A stretch of DNA of 64,000 nt from Paenibacillus baekrokdamisoli. Its GTDB lineage: Bacteria > Bacillota > Bacilli > Paenibacillales > Paenibacillaceae. The notes below the pieces were generated by a model. It had not been told where the DNA came from. It was given only the letters and a program-made list of their open reading frames with translations, and did not search any database. A program made the position numbers and the translations under genes. The DNA is taken from NCBI RefSeq assembly GCF_003945345.1, contig NZ_AP019308.1, positions 2,604,001 to 2,668,000 of the forward strand. The letters are read 5' to 3'. Below are positions 25,926 through 39,195 of the stretch, in pieces; the first letter of the stretch is position 1; the number at the start of each line of letters is the position of its first letter.

Positions 25926-26291
25926 TTAGTCTTCGTCTTTATCGTCGTCGTCATCGTCGTCGTCTTCGTCTTTGTCGTCGTCGTCGTCATCGTCTTCGTC
26001 GTCGTCATCGTCATCGTCTTCGTCTTCGTCATCGTCTTCTTCGCCATCTTCCTCCTCTTCTTCTAAATCAAACTCGGATTTAGATCCATCGGCATACTCC
26101 AGTTCAACTTCTTCAACCTGCTCCCAATCCACTTCTTTAAACATGTTATTTATGGCGTCTTCCCTGGATTCTTCCCCATCCAATGAATAATCCTTCGTGT
26201 CACCATTATGATACTCCACTTGAACCTCTGCAACATCTACATTACTTCCCAGCATTTCTTTCAACTTGTCTAAATTAGACAAACGGATCAA
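25926..26291 (-). CDS. Acidic protein sharing an N-terminal domain with the collagen-like protein
   Basis: A 121-residue protein. Residues about 20-76 form a domain with two related motifs, EVQVEYHNGD (22-31) and EVELEYADGS (61-70), joined by a charged helix ending in WEQVEE. The same order, [10 protein letters not shown] ... WKYVEE, opens the 1666-residue collagen-like protein at 34-39 kb. The last 45 residues contain 42 Asp/Glu. No signal peptide or membrane segment. The likely start is TTG 26291 or TTG 26282, with AAGGGA nearby. I know no family; a spore-surface or ion-binding role is inferred from context. Confidence 0.72.
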   Translation of the reverse strand: MIRLSNLDKLKEMLGSNVDVAEVQVEYHNGDTKDYSLDGEESREDAINNMFKEVDWEQVEEVELEYADGSKSEFDLEEEEEDGEEDDDEDEDDDDDDDEDDDDDDDKDEDDDDDDDDKDED

Positions 26292-26477
26292 TCCCTTCGG
26301 TTTAAGTTTCGAATCCTTTTCAGGTTTCCATCCATACTATGAATTTGCTAAACATCATGCTATAGGCTCTTGATAGAGTAGAATGGCGGATATATCAATT
26401 TCCAAGGATAAATGCATATATATACCGGAATATTTCCCTATTAGCTGGTAATCGCCCTTACACTTAACAAATTTCAT

Positions 26478-26486
26478 CATAAATTA
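26478..26486 (+). promoter_or_regulatory. Possible sigma-K promoter of the nucleotide-sugar operon
   Basis: CATAAATTA matches the sigma-K -10 CATANNNTA, 36 bp before the ATG. A TACA is placed 15 bp upstream, near the loose mACm -35 at 16 bp. It is suggestive only. Confidence 0.35.
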
Positions 26487-26521
26487 ATATAGTCTTCGTA
26501 TAGACAAGGAGGAAAACGCTT

Positions 26522-27508
26522 ATGAAGGGATTAATTCTCTGTGCTGGCAAGGGCACAAGGCTCCAACCCTTTTCCAACCACAAACCTAAAGTGCTGCTTC
26601 CCGTAGCGAATAAACCCATTATCTACACCTGCATCGAAAAGCTTATTGAACTGGACATTTACGAGATTGGTATTGTTATCCGCCCCGATCATGCAGCTAT
26701 GTTTATGGAAGAAGTAGGTGCAGGCGAGCGCTGGGGTGTACGAATCACCTATATCTATCAAAACGTATCACTAGGCATAGCCGATGCCGTAAGACATGCC
26801 GAAACCTATCTAAATAACGAATCGTTCCTATTGCTGCTAGGCGATAATTTGATTATGCAATCGTTAGAGGGGTTAAGCCACGCTATTCTTCAAGAGAATC
26901 ATGAAGCGGCCATTCTACTAGGAATCGTATCGAACCCCCGTGATTTTGGCATTGCTGAGGTACAAGAGGATCGGATTATCGGTCTGGAAGAAAAGCCCGC
27001 TGTTCCCAAGTCAAACCTAGCCGTTCTAGGTGCGTATGCCTTTAAACCGGATATTTTCAAAGCTATTCATTCGATCTCCCCATCAGCCAGAGGTGAATAC
27101 GAAATTACAGACGCAATTCAATGGATGATTAATAGCGGCTATTCTGTTGCCTGCCAAAAAACAGAGAAGCATTACTCAGATGTCGGTACGATGGAGCGTT
27201 GGCTCGAGGCGAACCAATGGATGCTGCAGCTTATGGACGACGCCGGTTTGCTTCATATCCATGAACGGTACAAGGGCAGCACCATTATCCCCCCTGTCTT
27301 AATCGATCCAAGCACGGAAATAATAGATTGCATCATAGGACCTTATGTGACCATCGGACCCGATGCTAAATTGGTAAAATGCACAATCGAAAACAGTATA
27401 TTGCTCGAAGGGGTTCAGCTTACAAATCGTGTTGGTACGATGATGTCTCACTCGATTATTAGCACACAGTCTGTTTATAATCCGTACACTAGGGGGTCAA
27501 ACGGATGA
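26522..27508 (+). CDS. Sugar-1-phosphate nucleotidyltransferase
   Basis: A 328-residue enzyme with an N-terminal Rossmann-like domain: MKGLILCAGKGTRLQPFS with G-x-G-T-R-L, then KPKVLLPVANKPII and LLLLGDNL for the metal site. Residues 250-320 show the hexapeptide-like left-handed helix pattern (IIDCIIGPYVTIGPDAKLV). This layout is the long RmlA/glucose-1-phosphate thymidylyltransferase type, so dTDP- or UDP-sugar formation is likely. B. subtilis has the nucleotidyltransferase YtdA in the equivalent place. AAGGAGG precedes the ATG; the stop overlaps the next start (ATGA). Confidence 0.85.
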   Translation: MKGLILCAGKGTRLQPFSNHKPKVLLPVANKPIIYTCIEKLIELDIYEIGIVIRPDHAAMFMEEVGAGERWGVRITYIYQNVSLGIADAVRHAETYLNNESFLLLLGDNLIMQSLEGLSHAILQENHEAAILLGIVSNPRDFGIAEVQEDRIIGLEEKPAVPKSNLAVLGAYAFKPDIFKAIHSISPSARGEYEITDAIQWMINSGYSVACQKTEKHYSDVGTMERWLEANQWMLQLMDDAGLLHIHERYKGSTIIPPVLIDPSTEIIDCIIGPYVTIGPDAKLVKCTIENSILLEGVQLTNRVGTMMSHSIISTQSVYNPYTRGSNG

Positions 27509-28803
27509 ACATTCTTATCATGGGTACAGGCTATGTAGGCGTAACTACCGGACTGGTGTTTGCCGAGCTGGGATGGAATGTAACCGGACTTGATCCCGAT
27601 CCTGCCAAAATAAATTCGTTGTCTCAAGGAAAGCTGACTTTCTACGAACCGGGGCTTGATACATTATTACTTAAGAATCTGAAATCAGGCAATATCCACT
27701 TTACATCCGATCCTGAGATGGCTGTACGTGAAAGCAGCTTGATCTTCCTTTGTGTTGGCACTCCCTCCACCCCCGATGGAGGCGCAGATCTTCAGTTCAT
27801 TCGTCAAGCATCTGAAAATATCGGCCGTTATATGCAGGAATATAAACTTATTGCTGTCAAAAGCACAGTTCCTATAGAGACTAACCCAAAACTGGTTGAG
27901 TGGATACACAATGCTCAGCTGCTTCCTATTCCTTTCGATGTGGTTTCCAATCCGGAATTCCTTCGGGAAGGCTCCGCCTTACAGGATGCGCTTAACCCTG
28001 ACAGAATCATCATTGGGAGCAGCAGCGATCATGCCGTTCATTTAATGAAGGTTCTGTATGAGAAAATTAATGCTCCCTTTTTCGTTACAAAACCGAAAAC
28101 AGCGGAAATGATCAAATACGCATCGAATGGTTTCCTCGCAACCAAAATTTCATACGTCAATGAACTATCAAGGCTGTGTGAGAACATAGATGTGAATATA
28201 TCAGATGTAGCCGAAGGAATGGGAATGGACCCAAGGATAGGGCAGCATTTCTTAAGAGCCGGCATTGGTTATGGGGGCTCTTGTTTCCCGAAGGATATTC
28301 ATGCGCTGCTGTATACGGCCAAACAATATGAAGCTGAGCTCACTATTCTGGAGAAGGTCAACCAAGTCAACCAGACCCAGTCCTCCTATTTTTTGAATGT
28401 ATGGGAACGAGAACTAGGGACATTTAGCAATAAAAGAATCGCAATTCTAGGCATTTCTTTCAAACCGGATACGGATGACTTAAGGGAAGCTCCCTCCATT
28501 GCTATCATTCAGCAATTACTCGAATGCCAGGCTATTGTCAGAGTCCATGATCCTGCTGCTAAGCTGCCTTCTGATCTGCTATCGGAACGGCTTCAGCAGT
28601 TCGATCATGTGGAGGATACGATAGAGCGGTGCGACGCTATTATCCTATGCTCAGAATGGGACCTTTATAAGAAGGCCGATTGGGCTCAGCTGAGAGCTCT
28701 TATGAACCAGCATTTCGTTTTTGATGGCAGGAACGTATTGGACGGCAAACAGCTGACAGCATTAGGTTATCACTATCATGGAGTCGGGAGGTTCATGCAT
28801 TGA
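27505..28803 (+). CDS. ytcA: UDP-glucose 6-dehydrogenase (YtcA-like)
   Basis: A 432-residue enzyme oxidising UDP-glucose to UDP-glucuronate with 2 NAD. The Rossmann start MNILIMGTGYVGVTTGLVFAE is clear, YEPGLDTLL follows, the catalytic Cys is in GIGYGGSCFPKDIHAL (near 260), and KTAEMIKYASNGFLATKISYV is the dimer helix. It is coupled to the upstream gene by an ATGA overlap and to the next by TTGA. B. subtilis ytcA-ytcB-ytcC near cotS is the model for this operon; the symbol is used on that synteny. Confidence 0.9.
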   Translation: MNILIMGTGYVGVTTGLVFAELGWNVTGLDPDPAKINSLSQGKLTFYEPGLDTLLLKNLKSGNIHFTSDPEMAVRESSLIFLCVGTPSTPDGGADLQFIRQASENIGRYMQEYKLIAVKSTVPIETNPKLVEWIHNAQLLPIPFDVVSNPEFLREGSALQDALNPDRIIIGSSSDHAVHLMKVLYEKINAPFFVTKPKTAEMIKYASNGFLATKISYVNELSRLCENIDVNISDVAEGMGMDPRIGQHFLRAGIGYGGSCFPKDIHALLYTAKQYEAELTILEKVNQVNQTQSSYFLNVWERELGTFSNKRIAILGISFKPDTDDLREAPSIAIIQQLLECQAIVRVHDPAAKLPSDLLSERLQQFDHVEDTIERCDAIILCSEWDLYKKADWAQLRALMNQHFVFDGRNVLDGKQLTALGYHYHGVGRFMH

Positions 28804-29750
28804 AAATCTTAGTCACAGGCGCAGCAGGGTTTATTGGTTCCACTCTATGCGAACGGCTGCTTCAGGAGGAAAGCTATGAGGTCATCGGATTGGATGCTCT
28901 CATTCCATCTTCTACGCCTGTAAGAGCCAGAGAGCACAATCTATCCCAGTTACTTCGACATCCCCGGTTTACTTTTATAAGACAGGATTTATTAAAAATA
29001 TCATGGGAAAGCCTGCTCCCGAATGTCGACATCGTCTATCATTTAGCAGGAATACCCGGAGTGCGGTCGAGCTGGGGAGACGATTTTAAAACCTATATTA
29101 TGAATAACATCGAAGCCACCCAACGTTTACTTGAAGGCTGCCGTCAGTATCCAGTCAAAAAATTCATTTACGCGTCGACTTCATCGGTTTATGGAGAAAA
29201 AACGGGGCAGGTTAACGAAGCCGCTATTACAGAGCCGCTATCTCCTTATGGGGTCAGTAAATTGACCGGTGAACATCTGTGCAAGGTCTACGCCCATAAC
29301 GATAATATCCCTGTGGTCATTCTAAGATTCTTTACGGTGTATGGGCCTAGACAGCGGCCGGATATGGCCTTCCACCGGTTTATTACTCACATTCTCCACA
29401 ATAAACCGATCACGATATATGGAGACGGCCATCAAACCCGCGACTTTACTTACGTAGAGGATTGCGTCACAGCCATAGCAGCGGCAGCAGCGGCCGAAGG
29501 GATTATTGGTGAAACGATCAATATTGGCGGCAAGGAGCGCGCTTCGGTATTAGAATGCATCTCGATGATTGAGGATATATTCGGTAAGAAAGTAGAGCTG
29601 CGATATATGGGTAAAGCATTCGGGGAGCCCCGTCATACATGGGCGGACATCAGCAAGGCACAGACACTGCTTGGCTATGAACCCACAACAGATTTATGCA
29701 AAGGAATGAAGGCGGAAATTCTGGATATTTGCAATAATCCCTCCTTATAA
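28800..29750 (+). CDS. ytcB: NAD-dependent epimerase (YtcB-like, probably UDP-glucuronate 4-epimerase)
   Basis: A 316-residue extended short-chain dehydrogenase. The NAD motif is VTGAAGFIGSTLCERLL, the catalytic triad Ser-Tyr-Lys is in ASTSSVYGE and PLSPYGVSKLTGE, and RFFTVYGPRQRPDMAF follows as in GalE/CapI enzymes. The upstream dehydrogenase would provide UDP-glucuronate, so a galacturonate product is the simplest guess. TTG start overlapping the ytcA-like stop. It ends the tightly overlapping three-gene set. Confidence 0.85.
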   Translation: MKILVTGAAGFIGSTLCERLLQEESYEVIGLDALIPSSTPVRAREHNLSQLLRHPRFTFIRQDLLKISWESLLPNVDIVYHLAGIPGVRSSWGDDFKTYIMNNIEATQRLLEGCRQYPVKKFIYASTSSVYGEKTGQVNEAAITEPLSPYGVSKLTGEHLCKVYAHNDNIPVVILRFFTVYGPRQRPDMAFHRFITHILHNKPITIYGDGHQTRDFTYVEDCVTAIAAAAAAEGIIGETINIGGKERASVLECISMIEDIFGKKVELRYMGKAFGEPRHTWADISKAQTLLGYEPTTDLCKGMKAEILDICNNPSL

Positions 29751-29831
29751 TTTCAAAGTAACTATACCTAAATTCAGCCTAAGTAACCATATTCCTATGC
29801 ACAGAATATTCTGGTGATAAGGGGGTGCGGT

Positions 29832-30533
29832 ATGCATCGTTTCTGGGAAAAAGTAATTAAACCCATTCTAATCAAATATGACCCGCAGAACATGGTTGAA
29901 ATTGGGGCGCTTCTTTCAGGTCGTACCACCATAAAATTATTAGAGTATTGTAAAATAATGGGTGGTAAATTAACTGTAATCGATCTTCATCCGGCATTCA
30001 ATACTCAGGCTTTTGAGACTGTTTTTTCAGATGAACTGACCATTCATATAAAGCATAGCCTGGAAGCTATACCCGACATTCAATCAGCTGATGTCGTTCT
30101 CATAGATGGCGATCATAACTGGTATACCGTCTACCATGAGCTGCTGAATATAGAACAATTAGCGATTAATAGTGGAAAATTCCCTGTCGTTATTCTTCAT
30201 GACACAGAATGGCCCTATGGAAGACGTGATTCGTACTACTATCCGGAAAATATTCCACAGGAGTTTCTGAAGCCCTATGCCAAAAAAGGCATGAGCGCAG
30301 AATCCAGCGAGCTACTTGAAGACGGAGGCATTAACATTAACCAGAACAATGCGATGCATGAATACGGGGAACAAAACGGTGTCATGACAGCTATTGAGGA
30401 TTTCTTGAAGGTTACGTCCTTTCCTCTCAGCTTTCACCGTCTGGACTCCAATAACGGGCTCGGTATTATTATACCTAGTGATAAACATGCGGATGTAGTG
30501 ATGCGATATATTATTGATACATCCGGGCTGTAG
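29832..30533 (+). CDS. Class I methyltransferase-like protein
   Basis: A 233-residue protein resembling the Methyltransf_24/cephalosporin hydroxylase-like group. NMVEIGALLSGRTTIKLLEY is the glycine-loop strand, KLTVIDLHP the second strand with its acidic residue, and SADVVLIDGDHNWYTVYHE a typical motif. VVILHDTEWPYGRRDSYYY could be part of a metal or substrate site. GGGGGTGCGGT precedes the ATG at 29832. Its place among glycosyltransferase genes suggests sugar or glycan methylation; the reaction is unproven. Confidence 0.65.
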   Translation: MHRFWEKVIKPILIKYDPQNMVEIGALLSGRTTIKLLEYCKIMGGKLTVIDLHPAFNTQAFETVFSDELTIHIKHSLEAIPDIQSADVVLIDGDHNWYTVYHELLNIEQLAINSGKFPVVILHDTEWPYGRRDSYYYPENIPQEFLKPYAKKGMSAESSELLEDGGININQNNAMHEYGEQNGVMTAIEDFLKVTSFPLSFHRLDSNNGLGIIIPSDKHADVVMRYIIDTSGL

Positions 30534-30593
30534 TTAAGCCCCTTTCTATGGTGTATACGAATTCTCGAACCTGACATAAAGGGGAATACTGCC

Positions 30594-31421
30594 ATGCCCG
30601 CATTCATTTCAATTGTTATGCTGACGCGTAATGCTTTGAACTACACCAAGGAGTGTATAGAAAGTGTGATCCGGCATACTCCTGAGCATTTTGAATTTGT
30701 ATTTGTTGATAACGGCTCGACGGATGGCACCTTGGACTATTTGCAATCGGTCCCTTCATCCAAGCTCATCTGTAATGAGGTGAATCGGGGATTTGCAGCC
30801 GGTAATAATCAAGGAATTGCTGCCGCTTCCGGAGATTATATTTGCCTTCTAAATAACGATACGGTTGTTACAGACGGTTGGCTTACCCGCTTGCTCGCTT
30901 GGTTGAATAAAGATCCATCGATTGCTATTGTAGGACCCCGTTCCAATAATGTCGCATGGGCACAAAGAGTTAATGAGGTTACGTATCGGGAGCCTTCGGA
31001 GATGGATGGATTTGCCTTCCATTGGGCGTTTCGCCATAAAGATCAAGGATTTTTCCCACATAAATTAATTGGTCATTGCATGCTTTTCCATAAGAGCCTC
31101 ATCACTCGTATTGGCGTACTGGACGAAAGATTTTTTCCCGGAAATTATGAGGATGATGATTTTTGCTTGCGTGCCCGAATTAGCGGGAAAATATTATGGG
31201 TAGCCAACGATGTCTATATTCATCATTACGGCGGAAGCACATTCCGGACCAATCAAACGAATTATGCGGCCAGCGCACTGAACAATGCGAATAAATTTGC
31301 TCATAAATGGAGCTTGGGCATCTCCGGATTCGAGCTTGATAATTACGGCTACAACCCGTCTGATATCGTCGAGCGTGAGAAGCCTTTTCGCCCACATAGA
31401 CACTACGTACCCTTGAAGTAA
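30594..31421 (+). CDS. GT2 glycosyltransferase
   Basis: A 275-residue GT-A enzyme. SIVMLTRNALNYTKECIESV opens the nucleotide domain, FVFVDNGSTDGTLDYLQ holds the first Asp, CLLNNDTVVTDGWLTRLL contains the D-x-D-like metal site, and GNYEDDDFCLRARISG the catalytic E-D-D-D. It resembles rhamnosyltransferase-type GT2 enzymes that extend glycoprotein glycans. It lies in line with the next GT4 gene, 40 bp away. Confidence 0.85.
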   Translation: MPAFISIVMLTRNALNYTKECIESVIRHTPEHFEFVFVDNGSTDGTLDYLQSVPSSKLICNEVNRGFAAGNNQGIAAASGDYICLLNNDTVVTDGWLTRLLAWLNKDPSIAIVGPRSNNVAWAQRVNEVTYREPSEMDGFAFHWAFRHKDQGFFPHKLIGHCMLFHKSLITRIGVLDERFFPGNYEDDDFCLRARISGKILWVANDVYIHHYGGSTFRTNQTNYAASALNNANKFAHKWSLGISGFELDNYGYNPSDIVEREKPFRPHRHYVPLK

Positions 31422-31460
31422 TTAGGGCAGGACAAGCAAAACGCTAAGGAGGAACAGCGA

Positions 31461-32420
31461 ATGAAAATCGCGCTGATAAGTCCGGATTATCTTCCAGTTC
31501 CCCCTATCAAATATGGAGGAATCGAACGTGTTGTCTATACACTTGCCGAAGAGCTTGTCAGCAGGGGTCATGATGTTACACTTTACGCACCCATAGGAAG
31601 TCAAACTAGTGCCCGATTAATCCCCTATTTGCATCATGGACATGATATGTGGCAAATACCAAGCTTTGTCAAGCTTACATTGCCTCAACACATTGATATC
31701 ATTCACGACCACACTCAGCTATCCGTTGTTGGTCAAAAAAAGCTCGCTGTCCCAACCCTATGTACGATCCATAATCCACTGCACAACCCTGTTAAACATG
31801 CTGTATATCTTAGCAGACGGCATAAGGATTTGTTCGGACACTTTCCAGATAAATACGTTTATAACGGATTAAACCCCGATGAATATCAATTTTCGGATCA
31901 AAAGGATGACTATCTTTTATACATGGGTTCGATTATTGAATATAAAGGTGTTCATCATGCCATAGAGGTAGCCAATCGCTCGAATCAGAAGCTAGTTATA
32001 GCAGGCCCCATTTATGATTATAATTATTTCCATCATCAGATCTCCCCATTGTTAATGGTGAACCCGAACGTTCAGTATATTGGAGAAGTTGGGGGACAGG
32101 AGCGGCAAAACCTGTTGAAGAAGGCCAGATGTATGCTCTTTCCTACTCTATGCGAGGAACCGTTCGGTCTTGTTATGATCGAAGCACTTGCATGCGGCAC
32201 TCCCGTCCTTGCTCTTTCCAATGGCTCTGTTTCTGAGGTCATGAGCGGGTTTCCTAATTTGATTTGTCATACCGTTGATCAGATGGCCGATAAAGCCATG
32301 CATGAAATATTGCCTAGCCCTGACGAACTTAGAGCGTATGTTCTGAATAATTTCACAACAAGTATAATGACTGACCGTTACCTGGAAATTTATGAACAAG
32401 TCATTAATGAAGAAGTGTAA
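31461..32420 (+). CDS. Short GT4 glycosyltransferase
   Basis: A 319-residue GT-B enzyme, a little shorter than usual. MKIALISPDYLPVPPIKYGG with IERVVYTLAEELVSRGHDV forms the acceptor domain, DIIHDHTQLSVVG follows, and the donor domain begins at YLLYMGSIIEYKGVHHAIEV. The conserved ARCMLFPTLCEEPFGLVMIE has the Glu-x7-Glu pattern. AAGGAGGAACAGCG precedes the ATG. It probably adds a sugar in the same pathway as the neighbouring GT2. Confidence 0.85.
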   Translation: MKIALISPDYLPVPPIKYGGIERVVYTLAEELVSRGHDVTLYAPIGSQTSARLIPYLHHGHDMWQIPSFVKLTLPQHIDIIHDHTQLSVVGQKKLAVPTLCTIHNPLHNPVKHAVYLSRRHKDLFGHFPDKYVYNGLNPDEYQFSDQKDDYLLYMGSIIEYKGVHHAIEVANRSNQKLVIAGPIYDYNYFHHQISPLLMVNPNVQYIGEVGGQERQNLLKKARCMLFPTLCEEPFGLVMIEALACGTPVLALSNGSVSEVMSGFPNLICHTVDQMADKAMHEILPSPDELRAYVLNNFTTSIMTDRYLEIYEQVINEEV

Positions 32421-32553
32421 CCGTACACGAGGAGATTGAATGGGGTGTCATTCGTGTTCCTCTAGACTAGTCAACGATCCAATCAGACGTTAATGCTGCG
32501 AAGCCAGGAAATGAAACTTGAAGAGCTATAATCACCTAAATAAGGCAATCATC

Positions 32554-32600
32554 AAAGCAGCGACTGTTTCCCGATTTTATCGAGGTGCAGCCGCTGCTTT
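32554..32600. terminator. Bidirectional terminator between converging glycosyltransferase genes
   Basis: Arms AAAGCAGCG (32554-32562) and CGCTGCTTT (32592-32600), with CGATTTTATCG pairing in the loop and a T run on the plus strand. Confidence 0.7.
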
Positions 32601-32606
32601 TTGAGT

Positions 32607-33686
32607 TCATTGATCTTTTTGTAGAAGCGCATCGAGGTACTTTTTATTTTGAAGAATACTGGAATCATTAGGGCGATAGCTCCGTGCCAGCTCGTTATGC
32701 TCGTAAGCCGCTTCATGATTCCCCAGTCGATCATAACAAACGCAAAGCTGAAGATGCGGCAACCATGTTGAGCAGGTAGGGTTAGAAAATCCCCAGTCAT
32801 CCTCAGGTGGTTTCAGTCCTGCTCCTAATTTATACCAAAATATCGCCGATTCATACCGATTAAGATTTAGAAAATGAAACCCGAGACGGCAGCAAAATTC
32901 AGCCCTCGGACTATCATAACGAAAGGACCTAAACACCGATTCCAATTCCTTTTCCGTATTACCTATTTTATTGTAGCAATCTGCAAGCTTACCGCAGGAC
33001 GAGATCTCGTCTTCCACCCAGCCTTTGCCGGTCGCGAGAAACTTATCGAAGTAAGTAATTGCCTTATTGTACTTTTGGTGATCCAGCAGCTCATTAGCGT
33101 AGTAATATAAGTCCCGAGGTGTAAACGTCTCCCCGCGCATCAGCCTGTTCTGGAATATCTTGAGGTTCCTGTCACTTTTACGATGAATTCTGCAGTGTGT
33201 AACGGAAATGTCACTGTTGACTATGTTTCCTTTTACATCCAAATATTCATGTATCGCACCGATCCACTTAAAATCGTTCTCTCTTTTCACCAACCGATTA
33301 CGCCTAAATCTGGAAGTCGGATTGCCATATTCATCGAATGCATAATTATAAACCATGGTTACCGAATCGACGGATGGATCAAGCTCCTTCTTTAGCTCCA
33401 TGAATTTATTGCAGTCCTCTTCCTTCAATATATCATCAGCGTCCAGCCATAGAATATAGTCCTTAGTAGCCTGCCGAAAAGCGAAGTTACGGGCTGCAGC
33501 GAAATCGTCTATCCATTTATAAGGGTACACTTTATCTGTAAAGGTGCTTACAATCGCTTTGGTTTGGTCCGTGGAACCGGTATCAACGATCACAATCTCA
33601 TCAACTGCTTTTGCAATCGAAGACAAGCAGCCGCCAATCGTCTTCTCCTCATTTTTAACAATCATACAAAGACTTACCGTTACCAA
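32607..33686 (-). CDS. GT2 glycosyltransferase with TPR-like C-terminus
   Basis: About 359 residues. The GT-A domain contains SLCMIVKNEEKTIGGCLSSI, EIVIVDTGSTDQT and DYILWLDADDILKEED with the D-A-D metal site. The second half is helical with TPR-like repeats (YYANELLDHQKYNKAITYFDK; CVCYDRLGNHEAAYEHNE). The pattern is that of SunS-type and spore glycosyltransferases that act on proteins, the TPR part binding the acceptor. TTG at 33686 has GGGAG seven bases upstream; an ATG at 33716 is possible. It is next to the collagen-like gene and a prime candidate to start its glycosylation. Confidence 0.8.
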   Translation of the reverse strand: MVTVSLCMIVKNEEKTIGGCLSSIAKAVDEIVIVDTGSTDQTKAIVSTFTDKVYPYKWIDDFAAARNFAFRQATKDYILWLDADDILKEEDCNKFMELKKELDPSVDSVTMVYNYAFDEYGNPTSRFRRNRLVKRENDFKWIGAIHEYLDVKGNIVNSDISVTHCRIHRKSDRNLKIFQNRLMRGETFTPRDLYYYANELLDHQKYNKAITYFDKFLATGKGWVEDEISSCGKLADCYNKIGNTEKELESVFRSFRYDSPRAEFCCRLGFHFLNLNRYESAIFWYKLGAGLKPPEDDWGFSNPTCSTWLPHLQLCVCYDRLGNHEAAYEHNELARSYRPNDSSILQNKKYLDALLQKDQ

Positions 33687-33960
33687 AGTTTTCACTCCCA
33701 GCTGAGGTGTAATCATTATGCATTTATGATATTCCGGCCTTGCAATGGTGTGAGCAGACTCAAAGAAAATCGTATGTTGAACAGATTCTTATCTACAGCT
33801 GCTGTCATGATCGCCTGTTTGGTTACATTTTTAATTCCTCGCAATCGGCAATAGCGAAGCCCATCCGAAGCGTTATAACAGTATCCATGACGGTCTGTTG
33901 TTTGGTAGATAAGGGGTTGGGCATTCGGGTAAGATATAACTGTCATTTGGAAATTTATAT

Positions 33961-33990
33961 AAAAATGGCTGTCGAAATTTCTCGACAGCC
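33961..33990 (-). terminator. Terminator of the collagen-like gene
   Basis: Arms GGCTGTCGA (33967-33975) and TCGACAGCC (33982-33990), followed on the minus strand by ATTTTTAT. The rest of 33687-34035 holds no gene. Confidence 0.8.
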
Positions 33991-34035
33991 TGAGACATCT
34001 ATTAAGTGTCTTAATATAAATATGAGAATTTTTCA

Positions 34036-39036
<5,001 letters not shown>

Positions 39037-39058
39037 TTAATCTGACACCTCCCTGAAA

Positions 39059-39087
39059 ATTACAAATTAAACTTGTTCATTTGTAAT
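39059..39087 (-). promoter_or_regulatory. Leader hairpin before the collagen-like gene
   Basis: ATTACAAAT and ATTTGTAAT (9-bp arms, 11-base loop) lie directly before the GGGAGGTG ribosome binding site. Confidence 0.5.
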
Positions 39088-39186
39088 ACTTTCTTCACCG
39101 ACATTTTCAAACAGATCTTTCTCCGTATTTTTTTACCTACACCTCACCCTCCCTATAATCCAATTAAAAAAAATAGTTACACTTTG

Positions 39187-39195
39187 TATTATATG
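39187..39195 (-). promoter_or_regulatory. Possible mother-cell sigma -10 box of the collagen-like gene
   Basis: Minus strand CATATAATA fits the sigma-K CATANNNTA and, as CATATAAT, the sigma-E CATACAMT with one mismatch. It lies about 150 bp before the start codon. No good -35 is visible. Confidence 0.25.

Noticed and set aside
25972..26190. Plus-strand poly-Ser frame and a Val/Phe-rich frame over the poly-Asp region.
   Set aside because: They are shadows of the GAY codon repeat of the acidic protein, and neither starts after a Shine-Dalgarno.
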